A stretch of 15,536 bases of DNA from CAYXFZ01 sp964464385 (lineage in GTDB: Bacteria; Planctomycetota; UBA1135): positions 1 through 15,536 of the forward strand of contig CAYXFZ010000061.1 in assembly GCA_964464385.1 (NCBI GenBank), in the 5' to 3' direction. The translations under genes were made by a program, and so were the position numbers. The notes beneath the pieces are model-generated. The model saw nothing but the letters and a program-made list of their open reading frames with translations. It was not told the origin of the DNA and ran no database searches. Positions 1-7,795 of the stretch are shown here, piece by piece (position 1 is the stretch's first letter; each line of letters begins with the position of its first letter).

Positions 1-658
1 AAACATCCGGCTCCTCAAAGAGGCCAGGATCGTTGCCCGGAACGACCACGTCCGCCATGGGCTGAGCACTAGCAGAAACTCGCAGGATACCCACTTCTTG
101 TTCTGCCAAAGGCCGCTGGTCGCGACCCACCCCTAAAGAGACCTGCGCCAATTCTCCAGCGACCCCGAGAGCCAGAAAGCCTTTTTCCAAGGGAACTAGG
201 GCGTCCGCCAAACCATCCCCGTCCAAATCCGCCACGGCAGGCCAAAATGGCAACTCGGTCGCGGAGGGCAAATCCAACAACATGGGACCCTCCCCCAACT
301 TGCGTAAATTCCCACGCAGACTCTCCTCCCGAGGAGACATCGTGTAGGCGGAAGTCCGCGTCAACAAGAGAAGTTCCACGCCTGGATCGTCGGGTCGAAA
401 ATCTCCGGCCCCCCATGCCACGACATCGGCCTTCATGGCCACGACTCGGTCAGGCACGGCGGGGAGAACCCCTTCAGGACGCAAGCGATAGATCCGGATT
501 TCTCGGGATCCCGCAGCACTCGTGCCGGCAAGAAAAACATCCCGCAGACCATCCCCATCCAAGTCCAGCAACTGAACGGTGGTGATTTCTTCCGGCAAAG
601 GAATCACCGAGCGAACGTGTCCCGTTTGGAGGAGGAAGAAAACGCAGGAAAGAATCAC
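1..658 (-). CDS. FG-GAP/VCBS-type repeat protein, exported, C-terminus beyond the window
   Basis: Leftward reading frame that stays open to the left edge, so only the first 219 residues are visible. It starts with GTG at 658-656, overlapping the TGA of the PDZ lipoprotein gene by 4 nt (GTGA), with GGAG 4 nt upstream. Residues 1-16 are hydrophobic (VILSCVFFLL...) and could be a signal sequence, although the usual basic n-region is missing. Two calcium-loop motifs of the DxDxDGxxD type are seen, LDLDGDGLRD at residues 31-40 and ADLDGDGLAD at 143-152. They are 112 residues apart and each is followed by a short hydrophobic strand, as in FG-GAP/VCBS beta-propeller blades. Such proteins are normally secreted or surface-exposed and bind ligands or act as scaffolds; the ligand cannot be read from the sequence. 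It is the last visible gene of the ABC transporter operon. Family-level call only; the true start could be further upstream. Confidence 0.8.
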   Translation of the reverse strand, partial: MILSCVFFLLQTGHVRSVIPLPEEITTVQLLDLDGDGLRDVFLAGTSAAGSREIRIYRLRPEGVLPAVPDRVVAMKADVVAWGAGDFRPDDPGVELLLLTRTSAYTMSPREESLRGNLRKLGEGPMLLDLPSATELPFWPAVADLDGDGLADALVPLEKGFLALGVAGELAQVSLGVGRDQRPLAEQEVGILRVSASAQPMADVVVPGNDPGLFEEPDV

Positions 659-1620
659 GAGTCTCCGTCCACGAGAGAGGGCAAACTGGATTCCAGCAAC
701 GCATCCCCAGTCTTCCAAGACAAGAAGGTCAGCACGGAAGTTTCCACCTCGTTCCCCAGACGTTCTTGTTTGAAAAGAGAGATCAATAACAAATCTCCAA
801 TCATCAAGGATTCGCGATCTGCAACCGGATCCAATCGCCAGGTCAACAACGGCCAAAGGGAAAACTCGGTGCAGCGGCGGCCCGGGTGCCAAGCCTCGCC
901 CTCCACGTTGTGAATCCAACTTTTCGTCCCTTCTTTCGAGAGCACCTGCATTGCGAAGGGATCTCCGGGTTCTAATTCCAATCGGATGCGCCGCACCAAT
1001 TCCTCGGCCGACCCAGGATCCTTCCACTGAAAGGAGAGGATCGTGTCCCCCACGCGGGCACCCGCGTGGCGCAAAGGGCTGTCCTCCGCCAATTCCGTAA
1101 TGAAGGGGAAGGCTTTGTCGGGAGGCGGAGCCACGGGATCCTGGAAAGCCACCCGCAGGAGTCCACGCTCGATATTGTGCACGTAGCCAACTTGCCCAGG
1201 AGAAACGAGGCCAAAAAATTGCACGGTCGTTTCCAAAACAGCGGTGCCGCGTTCCAGGGTGATGGCCACCGATTGATCCTCTTCGACTCCAAGACGGAGC
1301 ATTTCCAAACGGGCAGGATCGTTGACCGGGACTCCATCCCAAGTCAGAAGGATGTCGCCAACTCGAATTTGAGCACGGCCCGCCGGGGAATCCCGAGCAA
1401 CAGAAACCACACGCACGCCTGGGCGAATTTCCAACTCATCCAAGGAATCGGATTCATTGGGAGCAACTTCAACGCCAAAGAAAATATTGGTAGGACTTGC
1501 GTATTCCACCACGCCCTCCAAGGCCAAGAGAGAGGGCGGGATTGGCAAGGGTTCCCAAGCCGTGCAGGCCGCAAGGGCCAGCGTGGGTAAGAGGACACAG
1601 GGGAAAGGGTGGCGTTTCAT
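655..1620 (-). CDS. Lipoprotein with two PDZ domains
   Basis: A 321-residue protein. The start is ATG at 1620, which shares one base with the TGA of the permease gene (TGATG). The N-terminus has a basic pair, a hydrophobic stretch and a lipobox ending LALAAC, giving Cys19 as the predicted lipidation site. PDZ-like domain 1 covers about residues 65-135 (SPAGRAQIRVGDILLTWDG at 78-96) and domain 2 about 170-230 (SPLRHAGARVGDTIL at 181-195). Both have the 'sPA..AGl..GD.I' core of bacterial PDZ domains. No protease domain accompanies them, so it is probably an adaptor that binds peptide C-termini or partner proteins in the periplasm. The position between an ABC-2 permease and an FG-GAP protein suggests it assists the exporter or its substrate. 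The frame is open upstream to 1956, but that extension overlaps the permease gene antiphase and would bury the lipobox, so it is rejected. Confidence 0.88.
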   Translation of the reverse strand: MKRHPFPCVLLPTLALAACTAWEPLPIPPSLLALEGVVEYASPTNIFFGVEVAPNESDSLDELEIRPGVRVVSVARDSPAGRAQIRVGDILLTWDGVPVNDPARLEMLRLGVEEDQSVAITLERGTAVLETTVQFFGLVSPGQVGYVHNIERGLLRVAFQDPVAPPPDKAFPFITELAEDSPLRHAGARVGDTILSFQWKDPGSAEELVRRIRLELEPGDPFAMQVLSKEGTKSWIHNVEGEAWHPGRRCTEFSLWPLLTWRLDPVADRESLMIGDLLLISLFKQERLGNEVETSVLTFLSWKTGDALLESSLPSLVDGDS

Positions 1621-2603
1621 CAGAGGGCACGGCGGCGGAAGGCCAACAAAGAGAGGACGACCCCAACGAGGGCGGCCAAAGAGGCAGCCACGAGGGCGCG
1701 AATGGCCGCGTCTGGATCCACGGGCGGAATATCCGTGTAGCCATCGGCAACTTGAGTAGCCATGTCCAGGGCACTGCGAGAACCCAAGCCTGGAAGAGCG
1801 TTGGCGAAGACCCAGTCTCCAACCGAATCGGAGAAGGTCCCGGAAAAGAGCACCAAACCCAAGCCCGCGCCCCCAGCCAAAGCTCCGGAAGAAAAGAATA
1901 CGGACAGGGCAAACGCCACCAAGCCCAAGGCCACCAGAGCGGGCACTCCCGACCAAAGACCCTGCAAAACCTCGGCACGGACATCCTCTTCGAAAGCGAC
2001 CAGTACCGGTACGAATGGATAATGCTCCGCGGGAATGGCCCAGTCTGGATCTCGTTCCAACTCGGCCGCGGCCTGATCTGCCGACAGCCCACTCTCAGCC
2101 AACCAATCTTGAAAGGCCGAACGAGCCCTAGGGTTCTCCTCACCGAGCACCACGGGAGCCGTCACGATATGGCCCGCATCAAAAGCTAGGGCCGAACCCA
2201 CTGCCGAGCCAACCACGGCCGCCAGACCTAGGACTAGGGGCAATAGCCCTGCCAAAAGCGCGCGGGCAGTTGCAAAGGCGGGGCGAGAAATGCGTCGGGC
2301 CATGGGATCCCGAAGCGCACCTTGCGCAACCTCGCGGGGCATGGCCCCAGCAATCAAGACAAGGGCGGAAAGTTCCGCCAGGGCTAGCCCAAAGCCCGCG
2401 CCTTGACCAAATCGAGGCCAAAAATTTTGGTGAGTCGTAGCAAGGCTGTCCAAAACCTGAGGCTCCCCGCCGGCCAGCATCAGGGCACGCAAGAGCGGCT
2501 GGAAAAAGCCAACAGCAAGAACGAGGAAGAGGGCCCACTGCGTACCGCGACGACGACGAAGGGCCCAGAACTCGGCGCGCAGCGCCCGGCCAAACCCGGT
2601 CAT
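1620..2603 (-). CDS. ABC-2 type transporter permease
   Basis: A 327-residue membrane protein. The ATG at 2603 overlaps the TGA of the upstream ATPase gene by 4 nt (ATGA) and has a strong ribosome binding site, GGGAGG, 7 nt away. A short basic cytoplasmic N-terminus (ALRRRRG) precedes about six hydrophobic segments, near residues 22-43, 70-90, 112-142, 217-237, 241-260 and 301-322, which is the ABC-2 topology. A polar loop of about 70 residues (145-215) rich in Asp/Glu lies between segments 3 and 4 and is probably extracytoplasmic; this is larger than in simple ABC-2 permeases. With the adjacent ATPase it should form an exporter of an unknown substrate (lipid, polysaccharide, peptide or antibiotic). 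The following PDZ lipoprotein gene overlaps it by 1 nt. Family is confident from topology and neighbour, substrate unknown. Confidence 0.88.
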   Translation of the reverse strand: MTGFGRALRAEFWALRRRRGTQWALFLVLAVGFFQPLLRALMLAGGEPQVLDSLATTHQNFWPRFGQGAGFGLALAELSALVLIAGAMPREVAQGALRDPMARRISRPAFATARALLAGLLPLVLGLAAVVGSAVGSALAFDAGHIVTAPVVLGEENPRARSAFQDWLAESGLSADQAAAELERDPDWAIPAEHYPFVPVLVAFEEDVRAEVLQGLWSGVPALVALGLVAFALSVFFSSGALAGGAGLGLVLFSGTFSDSVGDWVFANALPGLGSRSALDMATQVADGYTDIPPVDPDAAIRALVAASLAALVGVVLSLLAFRRRAL

Positions 2604-3532
2604 GATGTTTCCTCCCGGGACTGCGTGGTTTGACGAAAGAAATCCACCAAGGAGGGGCGCTGCGGTTGAAAGAGATTCAAACCCAAGTCTGAGGTCGCCA
2701 AGCGTTTACAAAGCTGTACCAAATCGGTTTCTGGAAGGGTTTGCAATAGGAAACGGTTCGAGTCTGAGGAAGGCTGGACGGCAAGTTGCGTTTGGGATTC
2801 CAACTCGGCAAGGGTGACCTTGGATCGGCGAAAACCCACCTCAACTCGGCCCCCGACCGCGGATAGGAGTTCGGCGAGGGGGCCTTCTGCCACGACCCGG
2901 CCCTCGTCCAAAATTCCGACTCGATCACAAATCTCCTCGACCTCTCGCAAATGATGGCTAGAAAGGATGACGGTCACCCCCTCCTCCCGAGCCAATCGTT
3001 GGAACAAGGCCAAGAGTCCCTCGACCCCTTCCGGATCCAGGCCTGAGAGGGGCTCATCCAGAACCAACAACTGGGGCGCACCCAAGAGGGCTCGGGCCAC
3101 GGCCGCGCGACGACCCTGGCCATGACTCAAACGACCCCCTCGATGCCGAGCGCGGTGCGCCATGCCCACCAGACGTAGGCATTCTTCCGGACCCCGTCCG
3201 CCCTGGATGCCCCCGCGCAGGCGGGCCAAATGAAGGTTCTCCAGAACCGTCAACGTGTCGTCCAAACCCGGAGGATCCAGAGCGACACCCAAAGGGGTCT
3301 TCACCGCATGGAGCCGACGAGAATCCGTGCCAAAAACCTTGGCCGAACCGGAAAAGTGAGGCAAATAGCCCAAAAGGCAGCGCAAGGTGGTGGTTTTGCC
3401 GGCCCCGTTCCGACCCAAGAGGCCATAAACCTCCCCTGCCGGGGCACGAAGATCCACCCCCCGCAAAACAGGGGTACGGCCCAGTCGAACCGCGAGCCCT
3501 TCGGCCTGGAATGCCGGAGACAATGCCACCAC
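2600..3532 (-). CDS. ABC transporter ATP-binding protein
   Basis: A 310-residue ATPase, the first gene of the leftward ABC operon. Walker A GRNGAGKTT lies at residues 40-48, the signature LSHGQ at 135-139, Walker B LLVLDE at 155-160 followed by the D-loop SGLD, and the H-loop SSHH at 191-194. The usual Q-loop Gln is replaced by Asp (GVALDPPGL, Asp86). A C-terminal region of about 90 residues after the nucleotide-binding domain is typical of ATPases paired with ABC-2 permeases. It would power export through the adjacent permease. The start is uncertain: GTG at 3532 or 3529, or TTG at 3523. The frame is open to an ATG at 3766, but that extension reads as non-ABC sequence and lies opposite the divergent gene. 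No good ribosome binding site precedes any candidate start. The 3' end overlaps the permease start by 4 nt. Confidence 0.93.
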   Translation of the reverse strand: MVALSPAFQAEGLAVRLGRTPVLRGVDLRAPAGEVYGLLGRNGAGKTTTLRCLLGYLPHFSGSAKVFGTDSRRLHAVKTPLGVALDPPGLDDTLTVLENLHLARLRGGIQGGRGPEECLRLVGMAHRARHRGGRLSHGQGRRAAVARALLGAPQLLVLDEPLSGLDPEGVEGLLALFQRLAREEGVTVILSSHHLREVEEICDRVGILDEGRVVAEGPLAELLSAVGGRVEVGFRRSKVTLAELESQTQLAVQPSSDSNRFLLQTLPETDLVQLCKRLATSDLGLNLFQPQRPSLVDFFRQTTQSREETS

Positions 3533-4560
3533 GGTGGCAGGATAGAATCCCGAACATGCTCTTGGAAATCCTGTGTGTGTTGGCTCCCGGCTGCCAAGCC
3601 CCGGAACCGCCCGTTGCTCCGGCTGCCATCCTCCCGAGGGTCCTCTTGGGTCCCCGCAGTGGGCGGGAAATCGCGGGCTCGGCCACGGGGCCCTGCCATT
3701 GGCGAGGACAAACGCTCCTGCACGGTTCCTGGTTTCTGCTCGAATCCTACGCTCTGGGTGAGGCACCCCGCCAGGATCAACTCATGCTCCGAGAAATGCC
3801 GGATGGCTCCATTGTGGCCCGTAGCTTTTCGTCCAGCGGCAGGACCCGAGCTTGGCAGGGAACACTCAGTCGCCGCGGTCTCCTCCTCCAGACCTTAGCC
3901 GAGGAGAGCCTCCCTCAATGGCGGCAAATTATGGAATGGTCTCCGACCGAGACCACTTGGCGCCTGGAACGACAACTCGCGAACCAACCCTGGGCAGAAA
4001 TTCGGAGGGCGACCCTCGGTCTGGCCAAGGTCTTTCCACCCCCCCGAACGGATCCCGCCATCCTCCGCCGCACCCGCGCCCTCCCCTATGCCTGGTATCT
4101 GGGTACTCTGGAGGGTCCCGAGCTCTCCCTGCAGGGTCCGACCTTGGGAACCATCACCACCCGCTTGGATTTGGGTTCTTGGTTTCGGTCCTCCTATCGT
4201 TCGGTCTTGGCAGGAACGGAAATTTATTCCGGCGAGGGATGGATTTCCTCGAACGCAAGAGGTGCCTACACCCTTTGGTGGTTTGACATGTTCGGCTCGC
4301 AAGAAAGACTGGCGGGCCAAATGATTCCCGGTGGAGCTCGGGTCGAAAAGCGGGATTCCCAAGGAAAACTTCTGGAACTGCACCGGGACGTTCAGATCGA
4401 GGATGGTTATGAGTTCACCATCGAGGTCCTCGATCCGGAACTGGATCGGCTCGTGCCCGCCATGACCGGGGCCTACCAGCGAACCTCGCCGTCTTCGCCC
4501 GAATCCAAGGAGGTTGGGGCAAGCAAACCCAAGCCCACTTCCACGGCCTTTTCCAACTGA
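3523..4560 (+). CDS. Probable lipoprotein with DUF1579-like C-terminal region
   Basis: A 345-residue protein transcribed rightward between two leftward operons. With the ATG at 3523 (GGAG 3 nt upstream) it has a short N-terminal region with two arginines, a hydrophobic stretch and Cys24 in the context LAPGC, an imperfect lipobox (Pro at -2). ATGs at 3511 and 3556 are also possible; 3556 would lose the basic residues. The C-terminal half, about residues 185-330, has the look of DUF1579-type beta-rich proteins: an aromatic-rich 'GAYTLWWFDMFG' segment, a 'DSQGKLLEL' turn and a closing 'AMTGAYQR' strand. The biochemical role of that family is not established, and the assignment is by pattern only. 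Its start is head to head with the ABC ATPase gene. Its last 88 nt overlap the end of the tricorn gene on the other strand. Codon use and frame openness support a real gene. Confidence 0.75.
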   Translation: MPPRWQDRIPNMLLEILCVLAPGCQAPEPPVAPAAILPRVLLGPRSGREIAGSATGPCHWRGQTLLHGSWFLLESYALGEAPRQDQLMLREMPDGSIVARSFSSSGRTRAWQGTLSRRGLLLQTLAEESLPQWRQIMEWSPTETTWRLERQLANQPWAEIRRATLGLAKVFPPPRTDPAILRRTRALPYAWYLGTLEGPELSLQGPTLGTITTRLDLGSWFRSSYRSVLAGTEIYSGEGWISSNARGAYTLWWFDMFGSQERLAGQMIPGGARVEKRDSQGKLLELHRDVQIEDGYEFTIEVLDPELDRLVPAMTGAYQRTSPSSPESKEVGASKPKPTSTAFSN

Positions 4561-7500
4561 CGGTCCTTGCCTAGGGCAAAATCCCCCGGCAAATTTTCGA
4601 CCGGGACATCCGGTCGGCAACCATTCAGCTCCATGTTGGTGTGCTCTTCATTGTTAACGTACCAACCGCGGAAGGGAACGCGCACAAAGGATCCGTCCAA
4701 CAACGTGAGGCCACCGGTGGAAATGACAGCACCATAGGTTTCCTTGCCGACAATCAGCCCGCGCCCTAAGGTTTGAATGGACCAAGAAAAAATCTCGGCA
4801 TTGGAGTAGGAATTTTCGTTGCAGAGCACGACTACAGGTTTTTCCCAGGTAGCAAAGACGCGGCGGCCTTGGGGATATCCGGGCCCACCCCCGCGGGGGA
4901 CCGTAATCGCGTGATCCCGAACCATGAGCATGGCCAAGACCATGTCGGTCGTCCACCCTCCCCCATTTTCCCGCACATCGATCAAAAGAACCTCCTTGCC
5001 ATGAGCGGCGCGATGCAGATCCCTTTCGAACTCAAGAAGGCTAGGGGTGCCCATGCCCTCAATGTGAATGTAACCCAAGCGATCCGAGGAAAGTTCGGTC
5101 ACCGTGGCCCGGTTTTTCTGGACGCTGTGGCGGTAGAGGGCCAACCTCATGGCCGACCATGATGTGGGTCGAATCAGGAAATTTCGCATCGCCCCACTCA
5201 CGCCCCGCACCGTCAAATCAGTTTCCTTGCCGACGGTCCCCATGAGGAGACGGGCCCAATTCTCCGAGGAGGTGAAAGGGACACCGTTAATGGAAAGAAC
5301 AACTTCGCCCGGCTGCAAGCGGGAGTGTTCCCGATGGGCGGCCATGCCCTGGAGGACTTGGCCAACGCGGCGGCCAGGACCCTGGTGCGCACGATCCCAA
5401 ACCACCCCCAAGGCCCCCGTCATTTGGGCGTCGATTTCCTTGGCCTGACTCGTTCCACCTCGGTAATACCCCATGTGGCTAGCATTCATTTCCCCGAGCA
5501 TCCAATTCATGGCCACAGAAAAATCTTCCGGGGTCGATGCGGCTGCAGCAGCCTTGCGCCATTTACGCAAGGAAGCGCTCCAGTCATGACCGTGGAAATC
5601 CGCGTCGTAGAACATCCGATCCAGAACACGCCAAGCTTGCTCCATTACGGCCGTGCGAAGGTCACGACGATCCAATCGAACCGTCACCGCAAAGGGTAAG
5701 TTCTTTTCCTTGCTCTTCCGCACTTTGATTTTCCCCTTTTGGACGTAGAACAGTGACTTTTTGTGCAAGGTCAAGGCAGAAACAGGATCGCTGGCCAATT
5801 CTTCAGAGTCCCCAAGCCAAACATCCACCGAGAAGAACCCCTTGGCCCCCTCGGTGCCGGAAGTCAGGCGGGTCCCTTGGCTGGCATTGAAATACACGGT
5901 GTCGGAATCTGCATTCCAACCCAAGGCTCTTTCATTCCCCTCGAGCCGGGTCAAGCGTTTGAGCCGTAGGGGAAGATCCTCGAAATCAATGAGAATCGGC
6001 TCCATTTCCTCTTCCTCTTCTTCCTCTTCCTCTTCTTCCTCTTCTTCCTCTTCCTCTTCTTCCTCTTCGTCTTCTTCGTCCTCCTCATCTTCGGCAGCTT
6101 CCAAGCGCTCTCGCTTGGTCATTTCCGCGTCCTCTTTGCGCAACCAAGCCACCCAAACATCGGTCTCGTCCAGGATTTGACGCCGCGAAGTGAAGGCCAA
6201 CTTGCGACCATCCGGGGACCAGCGCGGATTTGTGTCGTCATCCGGGTGATGGGTCAAATTGAACGCCGGCCGCGAGCCGTCCGTGGGCGCGAGAAAAATG
6301 TCATAGTTGAAATCATTGTCCACTTGCGACCAAGCCAGCCATCGTGAGTCGGGCGACCAAACGAATTCCGGCGCTTCGAACCCATCGGTCAAGACCTTCT
6401 TCACTTCCAAGGAGGCAGGATCCCCCACCACCAATCGGCCGGCCCCTTGCACCCAAGCCAACACCTTGCCATCCGGAGCGAGGGCCAATGAAGACTCATC
6501 TTCTTCCGTGTGGGTCAGCCGTTCGATTTGAAACCGTCGGCTTTTGTAAAAAGGATCCTCCTCATCCTTGGGGGTGGCGCGATAAATTTCTCCGTTGCCA
6601 TCCCGTTCGCTCAGAAAAAGAAGAGCCTTGCCCTGGTCCACCCAAACGGGATCCGAGTCTGGGGCCGGAGCGCTCGTCACTCGAACGGCGCGGCGGATGT
6701 CCTCGTGATTGCGCAAGACGAAGAGATCCCCGCCACTCACAAAGGCAACACTCTCACCATCGGGAGAAACGGCCAGCTCAGAGGCACCACCTTCCACGGT
6801 GCGTTCCTCTCCCTCCGGCCGGGACGGATCAAAGGAACCGTGCACCGCAAAGGGGCGCGCACTCCGACGACGCACATCGATCAACACCAAGCCCAGGCCC
6901 AATTCGGCCACGACTTGTTGGCCTTTGGCACCTAGACTCGGATTGCGCAAGGAGGCACCCCCGGGGTGATGGATCAACTCCGGGTCGCCACCCGTCAACG
7001 GGACGGTCCAAAGACCCAGATCCCGGCCCTCCTCGTTGCCAGGGCACGACCGATCCGACAAGAAGAGCACTTGGCCGTTTGTGGTCGGCATGGGGTGCAG
7101 ATCATTGCCTCGAAACTGAGTCAGTTCGCGATGTTCTGCTTGCCCGTCCTGCCAAACCCAAAGCGCACTTGAGGCCGAACCCCGATAAGCCCGGCGCTTG
7201 GGGTCCCCATGGCCGCGTTCGTAACAAATCCCTCCACCATCGGACAGAGGCATGGGGCGGGACACTGCAGCATCCACCCATAAGGTGGGCGAACGACCAT
7301 CTCGATAGGCAATCCAGGCACCGGTTCCGCGGCGGGCATAGCGACGATCACGGGTGGCAGTAATGAGCAGACGGTCGTTGTCCAACCAGCCATGCACAGC
7401 CTCGTTTTCGGAGTGCCAAGTGACCCGATGCGGAGCTCCGCCGGCGACGGCGACCAGAAAGACATCATGGTTGCCGTAACGGGTGCTCTGAAAAGCCAAC

Positions 7501-7784
7501 CAATGCCCGTCCGGCGACCACTTGGGTTGCCCATCCCAAGCATCATGGGCAGTCAGGCGTTGCGCCCGTCCGGTGTCCACGTCGGCCATGAACAAGTCCC
7601 CTTGATGGCTGAATGCCACCTGCGAGCCGTCCGGCGACAGGGCCGGATATCGCGGGAAGGACAACTCGGTCGGGTTCGGGCCCGCATCCTGCATTCCCAA
7701 GGCGGGGGACAGGGGAACGCCAACCCAAGTGGCGGAGGCCAGGAGAGACGAGAAAAGGGTCCAGGGGATGTTGCGGAGCGACAT
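4473..7784 (-). CDS. Secreted tricorn-type protease (peptidase family S41) with poly-glutamate linker
   Basis: An 1103-residue protein. The start is ATG at 7784, where a signal-peptide-like sequence begins (MSLRNIPWTLFSSLLAS); a frame extension to 8153 lies over the preceding gene and is rejected. The N-terminal half has many WD40/TolB-like propeller motifs (SPDGSQVAF, WSPDGHWLAF, VSPDGESVAF, WSPDSRWLAW, WSPDGRKLAF). A charged linker at 565-593 contains 21 consecutive Glu. It is followed by a second propeller-like part, a PDZ-like segment near 870-915 (PGEVVLSINGVPF) and the S41 catalytic core. The tricorn tetrad is present as Ser769-His770 (NASHMGYY), Ser994 (NSYSNAEIF) and Glu1052 (NMELNG). 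The Ser-Glu spacing of 58 equals that of Ser965/Glu1023 in Thermoplasma tricorn. It should cut peptides outside the cytoplasm. It follows the duplicated secreted protein gene by 11 nt. Confidence 0.93.
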   Translation of the reverse strand: MSLRNIPWTLFSSLLASATWVGVPLSPALGMQDAGPNPTELSFPRYPALSPDGSQVAFSHQGDLFMADVDTGRAQRLTAHDAWDGQPKWSPDGHWLAFQSTRYGNHDVFLVAVAGGAPHRVTWHSENEAVHGWLDNDRLLITATRDRRYARRGTGAWIAYRDGRSPTLWVDAAVSRPMPLSDGGGICYERGHGDPKRRAYRGSASSALWVWQDGQAEHRELTQFRGNDLHPMPTTNGQVLFLSDRSCPGNEEGRDLGLWTVPLTGGDPELIHHPGGASLRNPSLGAKGQQVVAELGLGLVLIDVRRRSARPFAVHGSFDPSRPEGEERTVEGGASELAVSPDGESVAFVSGGDLFVLRNHEDIRRAVRVTSAPAPDSDPVWVDQGKALLFLSERDGNGEIYRATPKDEEDPFYKSRRFQIERLTHTEEDESSLALAPDGKVLAWVQGAGRLVVGDPASLEVKKVLTDGFEAPEFVWSPDSRWLAWSQVDNDFNYDIFLAPTDGSRPAFNLTHHPDDDTNPRWSPDGRKLAFTSRRQILDETDVWVAWLRKEDAEMTKRERLEAAEDEEDEEDEEEEEEEEEEEEEEEEEEEEEMEPILIDFEDLPLRLKRLTRLEGNERALGWNADSDTVYFNASQGTRLTSGTEGAKGFFSVDVWLGDSEELASDPVSALTLHKKSLFYVQKGKIKVRKSKEKNLPFAVTVRLDRRDLRTAVMEQAWRVLDRMFYDADFHGHDWSASLRKWRKAAAAASTPEDFSVAMNWMLGEMNASHMGYYRGGTSQAKEIDAQMTGALGVVWDRAHQGPGRRVGQVLQGMAAHREHSRLQPGEVVLSINGVPFTSSENWARLLMGTVGKETDLTVRGVSGAMRNFLIRPTSWSAMRLALYRHSVQKNRATVTELSSDRLGYIHIEGMGTPSLLEFERDLHRAAHGKEVLLIDVRENGGGWTTDMVLAMLMVRDHAITVPRGGGPGYPQGRRVFATWEKPVVVLCNENSYSNAEIFSWSIQTLGRGLIVGKETYGAVISTGGLTLLDGSFVRVPFRGWYVNNEEHTNMELNGCRPDVPVENLPGDFALGKDRQLEKAVEVGLGLLAPTSLDSGEDGEVRW
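6005..6068. repeat. Uninterrupted 64-nt pyrimidine tract (TTC/CTC repeat) encoding Glu21
   Basis: On the + strand bases 6005-6068 are only C and T. Read as GAA/GAG on the minus strand, bases 6006-6068 encode 21 consecutive glutamates (residues 573-593 of the tricorn homologue), preceded by EDEEDEED. The tract resolves into 15-nt units (TTCCTCTTCCTCTTC) and 9-nt units (TTCCTCTTC) in the order 15-15-9-15-9, which suggests growth by slipped-strand duplication. A change of whole units keeps the frame. Strongly asymmetric purine/pyrimidine tracts can form triplex or slipped structures, but nothing here shows that this one does. Confidence 0.95.
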
Positions 7785-7795
7785 GGCCCCACAAA

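Noticed and set aside
69..585. Small frames on both strands at the left edge
   Set aside because: They are shadows of the FG-GAP gene, which reads in a third frame with two DxDxDGxxD motifs and has no stop inside the window.
1621..1956. N-terminal extension of the PDZ lipoprotein frame
   Set aside because: It would place 112 residues before a perfect lipobox, and it overlaps the permease gene in another phase.
3533..3766. N-terminal extension of the ABC ATPase to ATG 3766
   Set aside because: The added residues have no ABC character and lie opposite the coding sequence of the divergent lipoprotein gene.
5761..6180. Rightward 139-codon frame with a long poly-serine run
   Set aside because: It is the antisense shadow of the poly-glutamate tract and neighbouring tricorn codons. 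The minus-strand frame has a complete protein family match and the tetrad residues.
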